From assembly GCA_040954595.2 (NCBI GenBank), contig CM082591.2, positions 7,626,001 to 7,690,000 on the forward strand: 64,000 nucleotides of DNA. Direction: 5' to 3'. Under the pieces are notes generated by a model. The model was not told the DNA's origin, did not search any database, and saw only the letters and a program-made list of their open reading frames with translations. The translations under genes were made by a program, and so were the position numbers. Shown here one piece after another: positions 21,222 to 33,260 of this stretch (positions are counted from its first letter, which is position 1; the number at the start of each line of letters is the position of its first letter). This DNA comes from Balanoglossus misakiensis. Its lineage: Eukaryota; Hemichordata.

Positions 21222-21722
21222 TAGAATTATTTTGCACACATAAATTGATGAAACGCCTTCATCCTTTCGGATGCAATGGAGATCTGATGGGAAGTGGACT
21301 GTGTACATCATAACTTTCAGACCCCTCCATGCCAAAATTCATGAAAAAAAAACGAGTAAAAATATTCCAAAACGACTCAGATTTGGATTGTTTATACTTG
21401 TAACATGAAGCGACTGTAGACTGAAATATTATATTTCCAAAATGGTCTTTGTAAATGTGGAAAAAAGAACCCAATTTTTGATTGTTTACATGCCAAGTTG
21501 ACAAAATGCATTCAGTTTCAAACAGTCTTGTCTCAAAATCCCTCAAAATAAACTGCAAAAATTACTCAAAACACCCTCAGTTTATTTTGCCTACACTCAG
21601 TACATGTAGCGACTGCACCTACAATTAATTTCTGTTCTGAATTTTACTTCAAAATGTGGAAAATAACTCCAAAAATTGTGAAAGTGACATTGGTTCAGTT
21701 TGAACTTTGTTGCCATGGCATG
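21222..21722 (+). repeat. Repeat shared with 39711-40174
   Basis: About 480 bases starting AGAATTATTTT, with CCTTCATCCTTTCGGATGCA, ACATGAAGCGACTGTAGACTG and GTGACATTGGTTCAGT, recur in the same orientation at 39711-40174. The left end of the second copy abuts the decayed integrase of the LTR element. No coding capacity is apparent. Confidence 0.75.
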
Positions 21723-21815
21723 CGATCAATCGTAAATTTATCGCCGCAGCCTCTAATTTTTTTCCCGAATTTCACTGTTTTTGATGTCGTGTTGACATGT
21801 ATTTCATGGTGGTGT

Positions 21816-22633
21816 TTATGTCTGCTTGTAGAATACTTTGATTTGGTGGCTGTTCAACTCTCCAACAGCAATTCTGTCACCGCTGACTGCAAGGAACCAA
21901 GGGCTACTCACCTCCCCTTCAAATAAGTGACAGATCCACTCTCCATCAAATCTCCATTTCACAATCCTATGATTCAACAAATCACACACAAACAAATTAT
22001 CGTCGTCATCGACGTCAATGCTGCGTGGCCACAACAGCTGACCAGGACCTGAACCATACACACCAAATTGATACAAGAATTTCAATTCAGCATCAAAACA
22101 CTTGATGCAATGATTGTCACCGTCAGACACCATGATGACATTCTTACTGTTGACCACCACAAAGAATGGCCTATTGAATTGTGTTTGGCCAACACCTTGA
22201 CCACCAACCTCTGCAACATACTGACCATCTTGGGTGTACTTGAGTAGCCGATGACCTTCGACCTCAGTGACCAAAACAAATCCATTCAGTAGAGCGATGC
22301 CCCTGACATCGACGCCTGCAGGTAGAATAATTATTCTAAGAATTTTATTGTTTTGATCACAAACAACAATTTGAGAGTTTCCACCATCACTTATGAAGTA
22401 GATGTTGTCATGGGAGACAGCTACATCCCGTGGCTGGAATGGCTTTGCAAACTGACCATCAAAACTTCCCAAGACTTTGTCACAGGTGTAATCTTGATTC
22501 AGTATCTGTACAACCCTGTTGCCTCGGCCACACACCACCAGTTTGTCACCATGGAACACCATACCTCTTGGGTTTTTAAACTTTCGCCCTGGCTTTGGAC
22601 TTTGGCCATCCAGTGTCCTCAATGACCAGTGAC
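21816..22633 (-). CDS. Terminal exon encoding an NHL-repeat beta-propeller
   Basis: After an acceptor (CACCTAATAG, exon starting 22633, phase 1) the frame runs 272 codons to a stop at 21816. The product shows successive NHL blades: FKNPRGMVFHGDKLVV, FQPRDVAVSHDNIYFISDGG, VRGIALLNGFVLVTE, FNRPFFVVVNSKNVIMVSDG, LLWPRSIDVDDDDNLFVCD and SSPWFLAVSGDRIAVGE. This is a six-bladed propeller like the C-terminal half of TRIM2/3/71-type proteins, which bind RNA or protein partners. No RING or B-box exon is visible upstream. The phase fits the coiled-coil exons at 25240-29136, so it probably ends that protein. The family is certain from the repeats; the assignment to one transcript is inferred from phase. 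Confidence 0.8.
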
Positions 22634-23778
22634 CTATTAGGTGAAACAGAGGTCAAAGGTCAAACATGTTATACCCTATTGAAATGCATTAAGAATATGC
22701 TAGAGTTAGTGTTTTATTGTTCATTTTAACAAGAGAAAACATATTACAAAAGAAACGAATCATTGCTATGACAACTGAACTACTAAGGGGTAGTTTTTCT
22801 ACACAATGTTTACAGTGACAAATAACCATGGCAACTAGAGTAACCATGAGTTTCTTGAACTATTTCTTTTTCTCTGCAATATAGGTAGGAGGAAATTTTC
22901 TTTGTCTCTTTTTTGACAGCTTTATTATAATATACATAAAAGACTATCTTATTTAACCATTCAATAGATATACTATTGATGATGTTGCCATGGTAACACA
23001 TTCAAAGAAATCAGTTCAAAAATAATCTTTTACTTGTAACTTTTGACTCGGTAGACATTTCATAACAATTCTTGAACTGAGTTTCAGGGATAATTCTTTG
23101 GTCCATTATTTTTAGGAAAAAATGTATGATTGTAGCATTAGTCACTGGTAACCATGACAACTGAACCTCAATGTATTTTGTAAAACATTGGCAATGTGCT
23201 AAAGTTAGTGTTTTAATTTAACTTTAATTAAACCTTTTTTTTTTAAATTTAGTGAGTTATTGCCATGATAGATTTCTATACTCTATATGTACACATTTTC
23301 CAATACCAAGTAACCATGGAAACTGGACAAAATGTTAATATCAGTTAATAATTCTATTTTTGAAAAACAAGTAGCAGAAATATTACCTGAAATTATCACT
23401 TTATTTATGGTCTTTGTAACCCATAAAAAATGTTCCTATTCAACTGCTCAATGGATTTAGTGACAGTATTGTTGTCATGGTAACACATCTTAACAGATCA
23501 GTACAGGAATAATCTTTGCCTTGTAATTTTGGAATTAGTAGGTTTTACATAAAATTCTTGAACAATGTCCCAAGGATCATTGCCTACCTTATACTTGTAG
23601 CTTTTCAAACCAGGGCAACAAGACAAACATCAATTTCTGAAACTATTTCTATTGCTTTGCAATATAAAGAAAAAAGCTATCTGTCATTTTATTGACAGAC
23701 TATGATAATACAAAGTATTTCTAACTTTATGTACTATCTGTAATGTTGTTGTGCCAAAGATTTTGTTTCTTTTTCCAG

Positions 23779-23881
23779 CCAACCAGAGATGGTCTGCTTT
23801 TCAATCAGTAATTGTCATATTGGTGAACAGAGAAGAATTATCTACTCCTTAGCTGAGAGGGCTGGTACTTTCTTTGACCAG
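23779..23881 (+). CDS. Possible isolated plus-strand exon
   Basis: Bounded by TTTTTCCAG and GACCAG/GTGAGT, with one frame open throughout (MVCFSISNCHIGEQRRIIYS in its middle). The pattern faintly resembles the start of a BRCT domain, but it is too short to assign. It may be a remnant of a gene antisense to the NHL locus. Confidence 0.25.
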
Positions 23882-24959
23882 GTGAGTATTTTTGTGAATA
23901 AACCCTTGAGAAAATTATTGGTGTAAACCTTTCTAACTTTAAAGAATTTATTGGAAAGTAAAATGTATTGTTGGAAATTTAGTGATATATTTTTTTGCAA
24001 GAATATACCCTAACCACTTATGTAGTGACATCATTGCAGATGATCTGAGAGATGGAAAACCTGCAGTTACTTAGGATGAGTCATGATAAATAGTCTGTCT
24101 CAACACCACTGGCTGTTCCAGATTGTCACTTGGATAAAAAATTGGTAAGTTCCTAATTTGAATTACCTTTTTTGATTATTTATAATCATAACAAAATTAA
24201 GGTTTCTTGATATTGTGGAATATCTACATATGACAATTCCGAAGTCAAATGAAGAAATTGAATGATTGTAGCTAGTTTTTGAAATTGTAGAAATTGAGCA
24301 TTTTCACCCTGGACCAGAGTTGTTTTATTTCTGGCCACTGTAACAAAGAGTGAACCTTTCACCCCTTTCTGTTGCATATGGATTCAGCCATACCAATCAA
24401 AACAGAGGGTTGAACCACTGTTCTATTTTATATTGCTTTATGCTGTCTGTGTCTGCCAATAATCAGCCTACTTGTACATTGGACATTTACACACAAATTG
24501 GCTCATAGCTTTTCTTTTTTCTATTCTGGCACACCTTGATGCTCCATCAAATGCTCTTGCAGAATTGATCATAACAATCTCATCCACATGATATTGATAT
24601 TGAGTCAATATCTGCATGCATTTTGATGTTTCTAATTTACAGAAAAAAGTATTCATCAATGACCAGACAGCCAATCTATTCTTGCAAAGAATACAAAGTT
24701 GAATTGAAAGATGACAAGGTTGGTATCTTCTGATGTTACTTTGTTTATGTTTGATCAAGTGAAAAGTTTCTTATAATGATTTTGAACTCTCTGAATTGTT
24801 GGTGACCAGACCTCTATTCTCATCTTGCCTCATACTCGTAAAAATTTGCGTTGTGATGTCAAGGTTTCTGGTAAGTGCCATAAATGTTATGTCATCAAGT
24901 TTTCTTATATTATACATTTACACACAATGCAGTTTGGTAGTACCGGTAGAAGTCTGGCA

Positions 24960-25230
24960 AACAATGATTCAACATGTACTTGAAGTTTTGAATCAACTGA
25001 TCCCTTATTATCAACACATGTATTCAACTTATTTTCCAACACTGAGAATGCACATACTTTTTTTAGAAGGTTTTGCTGAAACACTGGCTCCCTTTGTATC
25101 CTCAGATATCTCTTTACTTCCTGCAGTGGAGAGATGACTTAGACATTAATTTTACTAGAAGTTTTGAATCAACTGATCCCTTGGTATCAACACATGTATT
25201 CAACTGTTATTTTCTAACACTGAGATGAAA
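24960..25230 (-). repeat. Tandem duplication including a decayed copy of exon 25240-25389
   Basis: The stretch 24975-25128 repeats 25150-25300 (shared GAAGTTTTGAATCAACTGATCCC and ACACTGGCTC). The copy retains the 3' part of the 25240-25389 exon (near 25066-25128) but has lost the rest and its good splice donor, so it is probably silent. Confidence 0.6.
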
Positions 25231-25239
25231 TGCACATAC

Positions 25240-28200
25240 CTGTTTTAGAAGGTTTTGCTGAAACACTGGCTCTCTTTGTATCCTCAGATATCTCTTTACT
25301 TCCTGTAGTCCCTGAATCACCAGCAGTTTCTTTACTTCCACCAAAAAATCTCCTTGTCTTGCTGATGACACCTTTGGATGGCTTTTCTTCTGCAAAAGAA
25401 AGTGATCAAACAATGAAAATATAGTATAATAATAATAATTATTTATTTATATAGCGTCAGTATCCACAAAATATGTGATCAATGACGCTAAAAGCAAAAA
25501 TACAATACAACAAATGGCTAAAAAACAGATTTAAAAAGTAAAGTTTTAACATTTGATTTAAAAACAGATAAGTCTGGTGCCTGGCAAATGTTGAGTGGAA
25601 GATTATTCCAAAGAATTGGAGCAGCAACAGTAAAAGCACGATCACCATAACTCTTGGTGCGTGATCGAACAGGGCAGAGTTTGAACTGATCAGCTGACCT
25701 TAAATTGCGACACGGAACATATAGTTTAGTCATGTTCGAAAGATAGATTGGACCAAGTTTATGAATGGATTTAAAAATGAGAACTAACATCTTAAAAACA
25801 ATACGCTGTGTAACAGGTGGCCAGTGCAACTGATACAAAATTGGAGTGAGTAATGTGACAGGTGATTTTTGAACGAGTAACAATTGTAGCAGCAATATTC
25901 TGAACACGTTGAATACGGTTGGTTGAATACTTCGGGAGCCCAAATAAAAGTGAATTCGAGAAGTAATGAATGCATGAACTAATTGCTCTGTAGCAGATTG
26001 AGATAAATATTTGCGAATAAGCGCAATGCGACGTAAATGAAAAGTGGCAGAGCGGCAGATCTGTCCAATATGTGGCTTCATTGTCAGACAAGAGTCAATG
26101 ATCACTCCAAGGCTCTTAGCCTGACAATGGACGGGAATCAGAGCATCGCCAACACGAATTTCTGAAATCCCTCTAACAGACAGATCACCCGAAGTACCAG
26201 AGAAAATAACAAATTCAGTCTTATCATCGTTTAAGCACAAGAAGTTTTCAGACATCCAAAACCTAACATCGGATATACAAAGTTCAAGATTCGAAACAGT
26301 TCTTGCTGCGTTGTCTTCACTAAAAGACATATAAAGTGAAGAGTCATCTGCATAAAAACTATAAAGACAACCATGACTTTGAACTAATTCACCTAATGGA
26401 GACGTGTACATATTGAAAAGTATGGGACCAAGAACTGATCCCTGTGGTACCCCAGTGTCGAGTGGATAGAAAGGTGATTGGGTGGAATTTACAAGTACAC
26501 ACTGACTACGATAGTGCTGTCAATTAATCTGATTACGTTTGGCTGGTAATGGAATGATTTCTTATTTCTTATGGGATATCTCATTTTCCTATGTCAAGAA
26601 TCTACCGGGTACTGCTTTCCGACATCAGATTGAATCATTTGGCCAACATTGAATGTTTACTCATCTCATTGGATAGACTGTGACTGATTTTTCGCTATCA
26701 AGAATACTAGTATACTATACCATGCTTTCCAACATCAGATTGATGTAAATGTAGTTCCAACTTTCTAAGTTTGTTATTGACATGTTTTACTGGTGTACCT
26801 TTTTCCTTTGTCTTAAATTGTTTTGCTTTGGTTTTCTCAGTCTCAGTTCCATCTCTTTCCGTCATCTTGGCCAAAGCCTCAGTGTCGTCTTTTCCCATTG
26901 TCTCTGGTTGTGGATGTCTGGCTTTCTCTGCTCCTGTTTCTTCTGATGCCATCTCAGGTAGCATTGATGTTGGTTTCACAGGCTCATCTTCATCTTTTGT
27001 AGCCATGGTTACAGGTGATATGTCTCCTGTGTCATCTTTCTTGAGGGGCACATCAGATGGTGTGAGTTTGCCTACAAATATTTGAAATTAAATGGTAAGT
27101 ACTTGGTTATAATTCTTACAACAATGAAAACTTGCATTTTTTTATAATCTATATGAGCTGGAAGATTTTTCTTGATGCAGGAATAATCGAAGCAGATTTA
27201 TATCAATCTCACCTTGTTCAGTTTCCAATTTTGCATCTTCTTCCAGTTGAAGAGTTTTAGCAGTTTTCAGTTGCAGCTCAGTGTCAGATTGATCATCCTG
27301 GATTTTGGATAATTTTGACTTTAGCTCAGTTATGGTTTGTTCTTGTTGTTCAAGTTTAGATTCCAACTCTTGGACGTGTCTAGGGTCTAATTCTCTCAAT
27401 CTTTGCTTCAGGGAAATGACATCCATAAGTTGTGTGGCGGCTACTTTCTCAACACTTGCAAGTTTCTGTTTGTACTGCTCTTCTAAGAAGGACTTTTCCT
27501 GAAGTGCTTCTTTCAACTGATTCTCTAGAATCATTTTCTCTGTCTGCAGTTTAGTGATTTCTCCAACTAGCTTTCTCTTATTCTCAACTGACTCGGTCTG
27601 AATTTTGGACTTCTCTGTCAGGGCCCCATCCAACTGTTTTTGCAGTTCTTTGAGATGCTTTGCACTAGCTTCAAAGGGTAGTAAGCTTTTTGCTTGTAAG
27701 CTGATAGATTCAGCTGGTATGGGATGAATTGGTCTGCCATGTAGTGTGATTTCATCTGCCAAATCTGAAATGAAAAAGAATAAAGCTATGAAGCTCAATT
27801 TTGTCATTTTTCTGTTTCGAACTATTTCTAAGACATGTCATGTGTGTGTCAACACACTCCCAGCCTAATTCTTTGTTATAAACATTGTTAGAGCCATTAG
27901 TTTGCTGGGAATTGCCTTGATACACAAAATCAGGTTTTAAGTCTTGGCACATTCGGCCCTTATCAGATCAAGCTGGTGATGCAGAAACAACAAATGGTGC
28001 ACAGTGTAGAATATTATTTCTACTGGACAACCCATAACCAGATATGACTACAACAAAAACATTCTTACGTCATCCCTGTGGTTAAAAAAAAAGTCAGGGC
28101 ATTATATTAATCAAAATTGTGTCGATTTGGATACTTTCAACAAACTTTTTAAAGATTTCACTTGTCCCGATCTGGCATTTGTGACAGTCGGAAAGTTAAC

Positions 28201-29136
28201 ACAAACATCAATTAAAATTTCTGAATTTTTATGACACCTTAAGTGCAGCATGCAAATGTAATGTATCATTATTCCTTTCAAAATTGAGGCCAATGTGTTC
28301 CAACCAAAATATCTGCTGTTGTTTTGTTTGATTATTATTCATATCTGGATCAGAGAAGTTATAACCATGCAATGTGGACTAAAATCCCATAAATTACCAG
28401 TTCTTGACCAAATTAAATCACTAACTTTGTTTCATGGCAGCCTCTTCAATGTCAGAATCTTTTTCTGTTTCCTCCCCTGGTGAAGTCAGGCGTGTTCTCT
28501 CAATCTAAAATTGAAACAAATGAATATATCAAATCCAAATCTAGATGAATTTCAATAGACAGTCATAGTGCAAATCAAATATTTGAGCCATGCAAGAGTT
28601 TATCCCAGTGATGTTGTTAAGAGTTCCCAGAGAGAAACAGCCAAACAATTACAATAGCCTTCTCACAGCCATATCAGCTAGGCATCAATCAACATGTAAA
28701 CGTCACTGAAAATAGTAAAGACTTATTTACTATTTGGAAATTTCCCTGCGTGTGTGAAGTTGTGGACAAAGTATGCTGTTGAACATAGCTACATGTGTTG
28801 TAGGGACATTAGCTGTAAAACTGGCTTCATTTTCAGTATTTTTGTTCTGTGTACCAATTGCAATTTCTTGACCTACTACAAACAGCAAGGTACTCAGTAC
28901 TCAACTTGTCAAGATATCCTGTATGTGTGTAACAACCATTGTTATTGTTGACAAATAAATTCTAGTCCGGACTTGAATTCAAATTTTGCATCATAACACA
29001 TATATGTTGCATTGATAAGCTAAATGCTGGGCATTACAACTAACATCTAAGCATACCTGATTCAGTATTTCATCAACACTTCCCTCTTCTACGCTGTCAC
29101 CATATAATTTCAATGGTCCTATTCCCCCACCATCTC
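25240..29136 (-). CDS. Coiled-coil protein exons (five), upstream of the NHL exon
   Basis: Five exons on the minus strand, all with GT-AG borders, keep one frame: 29136-29057 (phase 1 in, 0 out), 28504-28426, 27764-27213, 27071-26799 and 25389-25240 (phase 1 out). The first two encode an acidic stretch (SVEEGSVDEILNQ then IERTRLTSPGEETEKD). The 184-codon third exon is a long coiled coil (LKELQKQLDGALTEKSKI; QELESKLEQQEQTITELKSK). The fourth and fifth are charged, Lys/Glu/Thr-rich linkers (KGVISKTRRFFGGSK). The phase 1 ending joins to the NHL exon at 22633. The incoming phase 1 matches the donor of the GT-like exon at 30336, so these exons may be an alternative tail of that gene. A separate upstream promoter is equally possible. 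A LINE sits in the intron between exons four and five. Confidence 0.65.
25430..26525 (-). mobile_element. 5'-truncated CR1/L2-like LINE in an intron
   Basis: The minus-strand frame begins within the reverse transcriptase (GVPQGSVLGPILFN, then the active-site block FYADD). It continues through the thumb (LCLNDDKTEFVIFS) to the family-typical C terminus (FTVAAPILWNNLPLNICQ, then a final FKSNVKTLLF), stopping at 25518. The 3' end runs into an AATAAT-type tail near 25425-25440. The endonuclease and most of the RT are missing, so it is a dead copy. One region around 25840-25930 is frameshifted. Confidence 0.85.
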
Positions 29137-29351
29137 CTGAAAGTTAGTAAAATATTCAATGGATTTTGATTTGCATAATGTTATTTCTCTGAAAGTTTCT
29201 TGGGGTTAAAACAATTTGCAATGCATGAAACTTAAATTATCTTATATGAGTCACAGCTCTAACAAGTTTCATTTTATAGAAATGTAAAATAACAAACTTC
29301 TTAATCAAATCTTAATCATAATCTTAATCTGTCACCTGTTTTAGTTCAGTA

Positions 29352-32300
29352 TTAAGTATAATTTTCTCCTTCCTCCAAGTGATCAATCCACACTCTCTTA
29401 TTCTTTGAATTTGTATTGTTTCTTGGTTGAATCAATATAGTTTTATGGCAAACTATCTCATCTGACAAGAAAAACTTACTGTTCAGAAAGAATAGTTCCA
29501 GTCCATCAAACCTGGCTTGGTCATATGTAGCTATCAACTGTAGTGGAATTCCAGCTGTGTTGGCCTCTGTCATTTCATCTGTCATCAAGATTGGTTCTAA
29601 TGCCTTGGCTAAACTTCTTGATTCTTCAAGACAGCTTCCTCGCAATCTGTAGAGATTATAAAGTCTACGCATGTTGACTGTGATTAGCAGAGACTCTGAT
29701 CTGATATTGGTTATTTCCACTTCACCCAAATTCTCAGTGCAGACTTTCTTGACTTTCTCAGTGTCATCACTGTTGGATACCACATCAGATGCTCTTCTCT
29801 TCAACTGTTGTTTGCAGTTGTTCCAAGCTGTAGATGCTGCCTGTTGCCTTTCCTCATTCTGGCCCTCATTTTCTGCTCGATGTTGCTGATAGGCAGTTTC
29901 ATCCAGTTGGGCATGAACTTGAATTGTTGTGTCGGCATGATGATCTGAAGATTATAGGAATTGGGGCAATATTAAACTCAATCTAAGACAAAATAATGAG
30001 TACGCTTAATTTATCGCCACCCTGGAAAACCATAAGTCATACGGTTTTTGTTAAACTCCGTCTCCCAAGAAAAAACCTTAAATTTGTAGGGCTTCAAAAA
30101 TATGTATTGTGGGAAAATCAACAATATATAACCTCACTTGCTCTAAACTATAGTTGACACTTATACTGGTAGTACAGGTACTAAGCACAACAGTTAGATT
30201 ATGCAATTACGCAGATGGCCATTGAAAAGTCAATGGGTCAATGTCCTTTACTTTAAGTCTAGGAACAATTGAACCTTGTCAACAGTCGCCACCAAGAAAG
30301 TTGTTTTTATTAATAATTTTGAAATTGTCTCCTACCTGCTGTATTTCTTGTGTCCTTGCCACATGGATCAACTCCTTCTTGTTCCCTCATTCGGTCTGGT
30401 GTCAACAAACTGGCAAATGTGGCATAACTCTTATCAACATCTTCACTCTCCATGAAAGCCTTCTTCAGCTCCTTAGCTTCTTCAAAAGCTATCCTGGTCT
30501 TCTTGACACTCCATATTATCTTCTCTGAAATCTTATCAGATGAGTGTGACACTACAAATTTGTCTGCGTGGTATGGAAAGTATTCCTTGACTAACTCCCC
30601 AAGCTGGGAATATTCATCAGGATAGGTTGGTAGTCCAACTGCTATAGATTCTAAACCGCTATACGGATAGTCCTTGTAGACAGAGACAGGAAGACAACTG
30701 TGAGATTGTTGAAGTGATGTTGGCAGTGTGCTTGCTGAGTAACCTGAGTAGAGTGTAGGGGTGACATGACTACTCTTCATCTGGTCTTGAAGATGCTCCA
30801 GTTCAGCCTCACCTGCTTGTGGAGAAGCTCCTTGTATTGACCACTTAGGAGGTTTGTGGGAAACATCTTTTAGCTTATTGGTTGCGCTTCCAATAGCAGC
30901 TGCCAGTGTCTCACACCTGTCCAAGGCTTCTTGTGTATCAATTTGGCCATATGTCAGTATGTTGTGTGTAGTGACTTTGTCTGGTATGGTTGGGTCTTTT
31001 CTGAAAAAGACTTCTGCAGGTCTGGGGAAAATCTCTGCATGAGGGATCTTGAAAAGTTGCTTTCCAGAAAATTCTGCTCGGTATTGGTTTTCAAAGTGTG
31101 CGAACATGCTTGGACCAATTGAAAATATGAGGTCAGCTTCACTGGCCAGCTTCAGCATCATTTCACTAAACTTCCCTTTTGGTTGTTTGAACAAACAGTT
31201 GCGTTCTTCATAGGCATGGTTGATCATCACTAGTTCTGCATCAGGAAACAATTTTTTTCTGATATTTGCAGCAGCAAATCCAGTCCTCGGAGCATAACCA
31301 ACAACATATTTGATGTTTTGTAGCTGTCTGAGGTGATGGTAGTAGATTTCATGATATTTCGTCAACCATTTTAAATGTGGCTGATCTTCTTCTGGCTCTG
31401 CATTTCTGTCTTCTTCTTGTTGTGCTGGAATCAATTTAACCCGACACTTGGCAGCATCTGCCTTCTGGTCGTCACTGACTTTGACACCAACAAATGTGGA
31501 GTAGGCGTTAACAGGTGTTTCTTCTTTGACTTTTCTTGCACAGAAATCTTGTACGAGAGTTCTGTGAAACCCAGTCAAGCCACAATCTTCTTTGTTCCAG
31601 TCGTCATACACAAATAATACTCCAGGAGGTGGATCTGGAAGATGGAGTTGATGAAGTTTGGCTTCAGAGAAGAGACTTTCATGAATTGCTTTGGCTGCAT
31701 TCTGTGTCTTTGGAGAATATCCGACTACATGTTGGATGTTTGTCAGTTCCTTCAGTCCAGGGAAGTATGTATCATGGTGAACAAGCCAGTGTACTCCAGG
31801 GGGGTCTTCATGAGGATCCATCCTCTCGTCTCTTACAGCTGGGATCAAAGTAGCATCAACACTCTCTGCATCTTTCTTTTGTTCTTCACTCACTTCAACT
31901 TCAAGGGTAGTACAGTGGAATTTAGAAACTTCATCTGGCTTCAGTTTTTCTTCTCGAAATTCAGTGACAAGTTTGTTAGTTGGTGTTGTTGTCTGATCTT
32001 CTGATTCTGTCTGCCAGGTTTGCATGACCATTAATGCTGCCACAGGTGGTGGATTGGGAAGTTGGAGTTGGTGAAGTTTGGCTTCAGGGAAGAGACTTTC
32101 TTGAATTGCTTTGGCTGCAGTGTGTGTCTGTGGAGAATATCCGACTACATGTTGGATGTTTTTCAGTTCTTTCAGCTTTGGGAAGTGGATACTGTGGCTG
32201 GCAAACCAGTGTACTCCAGGGGGGTCTTCAGAAGGATTCAACCTCTCGTCTCTTATAGCTGGGATCAAAGTAACATCAACACTCTCTGCATCTTTCTCTT

Positions 32301-32889
32301 GTTCTTCACTAACTTCAACTTCAAGTGTAGTACAGTACGATTGAGAAACTTTCTCTGACTTCAGGGTTTCTTCTCGAACTTTTGTGACAAGCTGATGAGT
32401 TGGTGTTGTTGTCTGATCTTCTGATTCTGTCTGCCAGGTTTGCATGACCATTAATGCTGCCACAGGTGGTGGATTGGGAAGTTGGAGTTGATGAAGTTTG
32501 GCTTCAGGGAAGAGACTTTCTTGAATTACTTTGGCTGCTTTGTGTGTCTGTGGAGAATATCCGACTACATGTTGGATGTTTTTCAGTTCTTTCAGTCTAG
32601 GGAAGTATGTATCATGGTGAACAAGCCAGTGTACTCCAGGGGGGTCTTCATGAGGATCCAATCTCTTGTCTCTTACAGCTGGGATCAAAGTAGCATCAAC
32701 ACTCTCTGCATCTTTCTCTTGTTCTTCACTAACTTCAACTTCAAGGGTAGTGCAGAGGAATTCAGAAATGTTCTCAGACTGGAGTGTGTTTTCTTGGAGA
32801 TGTTTGATTATAGCTTGAGTTGGTTGGGAGGTCTTTGCCTCCTTGTCCCATGATTTCAATACAACCAGTGCTGCAGATGGTTCTGACAT
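29352..32889 (-). CDS. GT-B glycosyltransferase-like repeat protein with C-terminal TRADD-N-like domain
   Basis: Exon 1 (32889-30336) encodes 851 residues. An intron with donor CAG/GTAGGA and acceptor ATCTTCAG leads to exon 2 (29944-29352), which ends with a stop; the spliced model has 1048 residues. Residues 1-142, 143-282 and 283-422 are three copies of one module (VEVSEEQEKDAES, PPGVHW, NIQHVVGYSP, FPEAKLHQLQLP). Residues 423-565 are a fourth, more normal copy resembling the N-terminal Rossmann half of GT4-type transferases (GLTGFHRTLVQDF; VVGYAPRTGFAA; INHAYEER). Residues about 566-780 resemble the second half (LESIAVGLPTYPDE). Exon 2 has VEITNIRSESLLITV and IPLQLIATYDQARFDGL, spaced as in TRADD-N domains. 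Catalysis is doubtful. A role in cell-death or immune signalling is inferred from the domain partner. A paralogue starts at 320. Confidence 0.7.
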
Positions 32890-33260
32890 ATTTATATTCC
32901 TGCTGGGAAGAAATATATAGTACAGGGGTACAGTTGAATGTAAACATAAGACTTTGACTATCTGTATGTAAGCAAGCCCTTGAAATACTTGTCAACATGT
33001 ACCGTATGTTGACGACTCTTTCTAGAAAGGAATTCAATTGTATTTCTTAATTGATCACCAATATTGTGCAGTAAATACCTGTCACTTGAAAGAATTTGTA
33101 TTTCAGTTAAAACAAATTTGTTATTATGAGAAGTCGACCAGTGGTTGTGGTGATGATGTGAGGGTGTGTCATTTGTATCACTTTTTAAAGAATGAACAAA
33201 TTAAATGCAGTTCCTTCAGTGGATGTAGGGTATATGTGATGTGACACCGTATTACAGACA
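32890..33260. other. 5' flank of the GT-like/TRADD-N gene
   Basis: The first about 30 bases upstream of the ATG (CTGCTGGGAAGAA) match the flank of the paralogue at 321-345. A TTCTTCCCAG on the minus strand, 13 bases before the ATG, could be a splice acceptor of a 5' noncoding exon. No TATA box is evident. Confidence 0.4.

Noticed and set aside
22353-22625. Plus-strand 90-codon ORF
   Set aside because: Antisense shadow of the NHL exon, which has clear blade repeats on the minus strand.
31536-32853. Plus-strand ORFs with repeated CGEYPTTCWM-type motifs
   Set aside because: They are antisense shadows of the repeated modules in the minus-strand GT-like exon.
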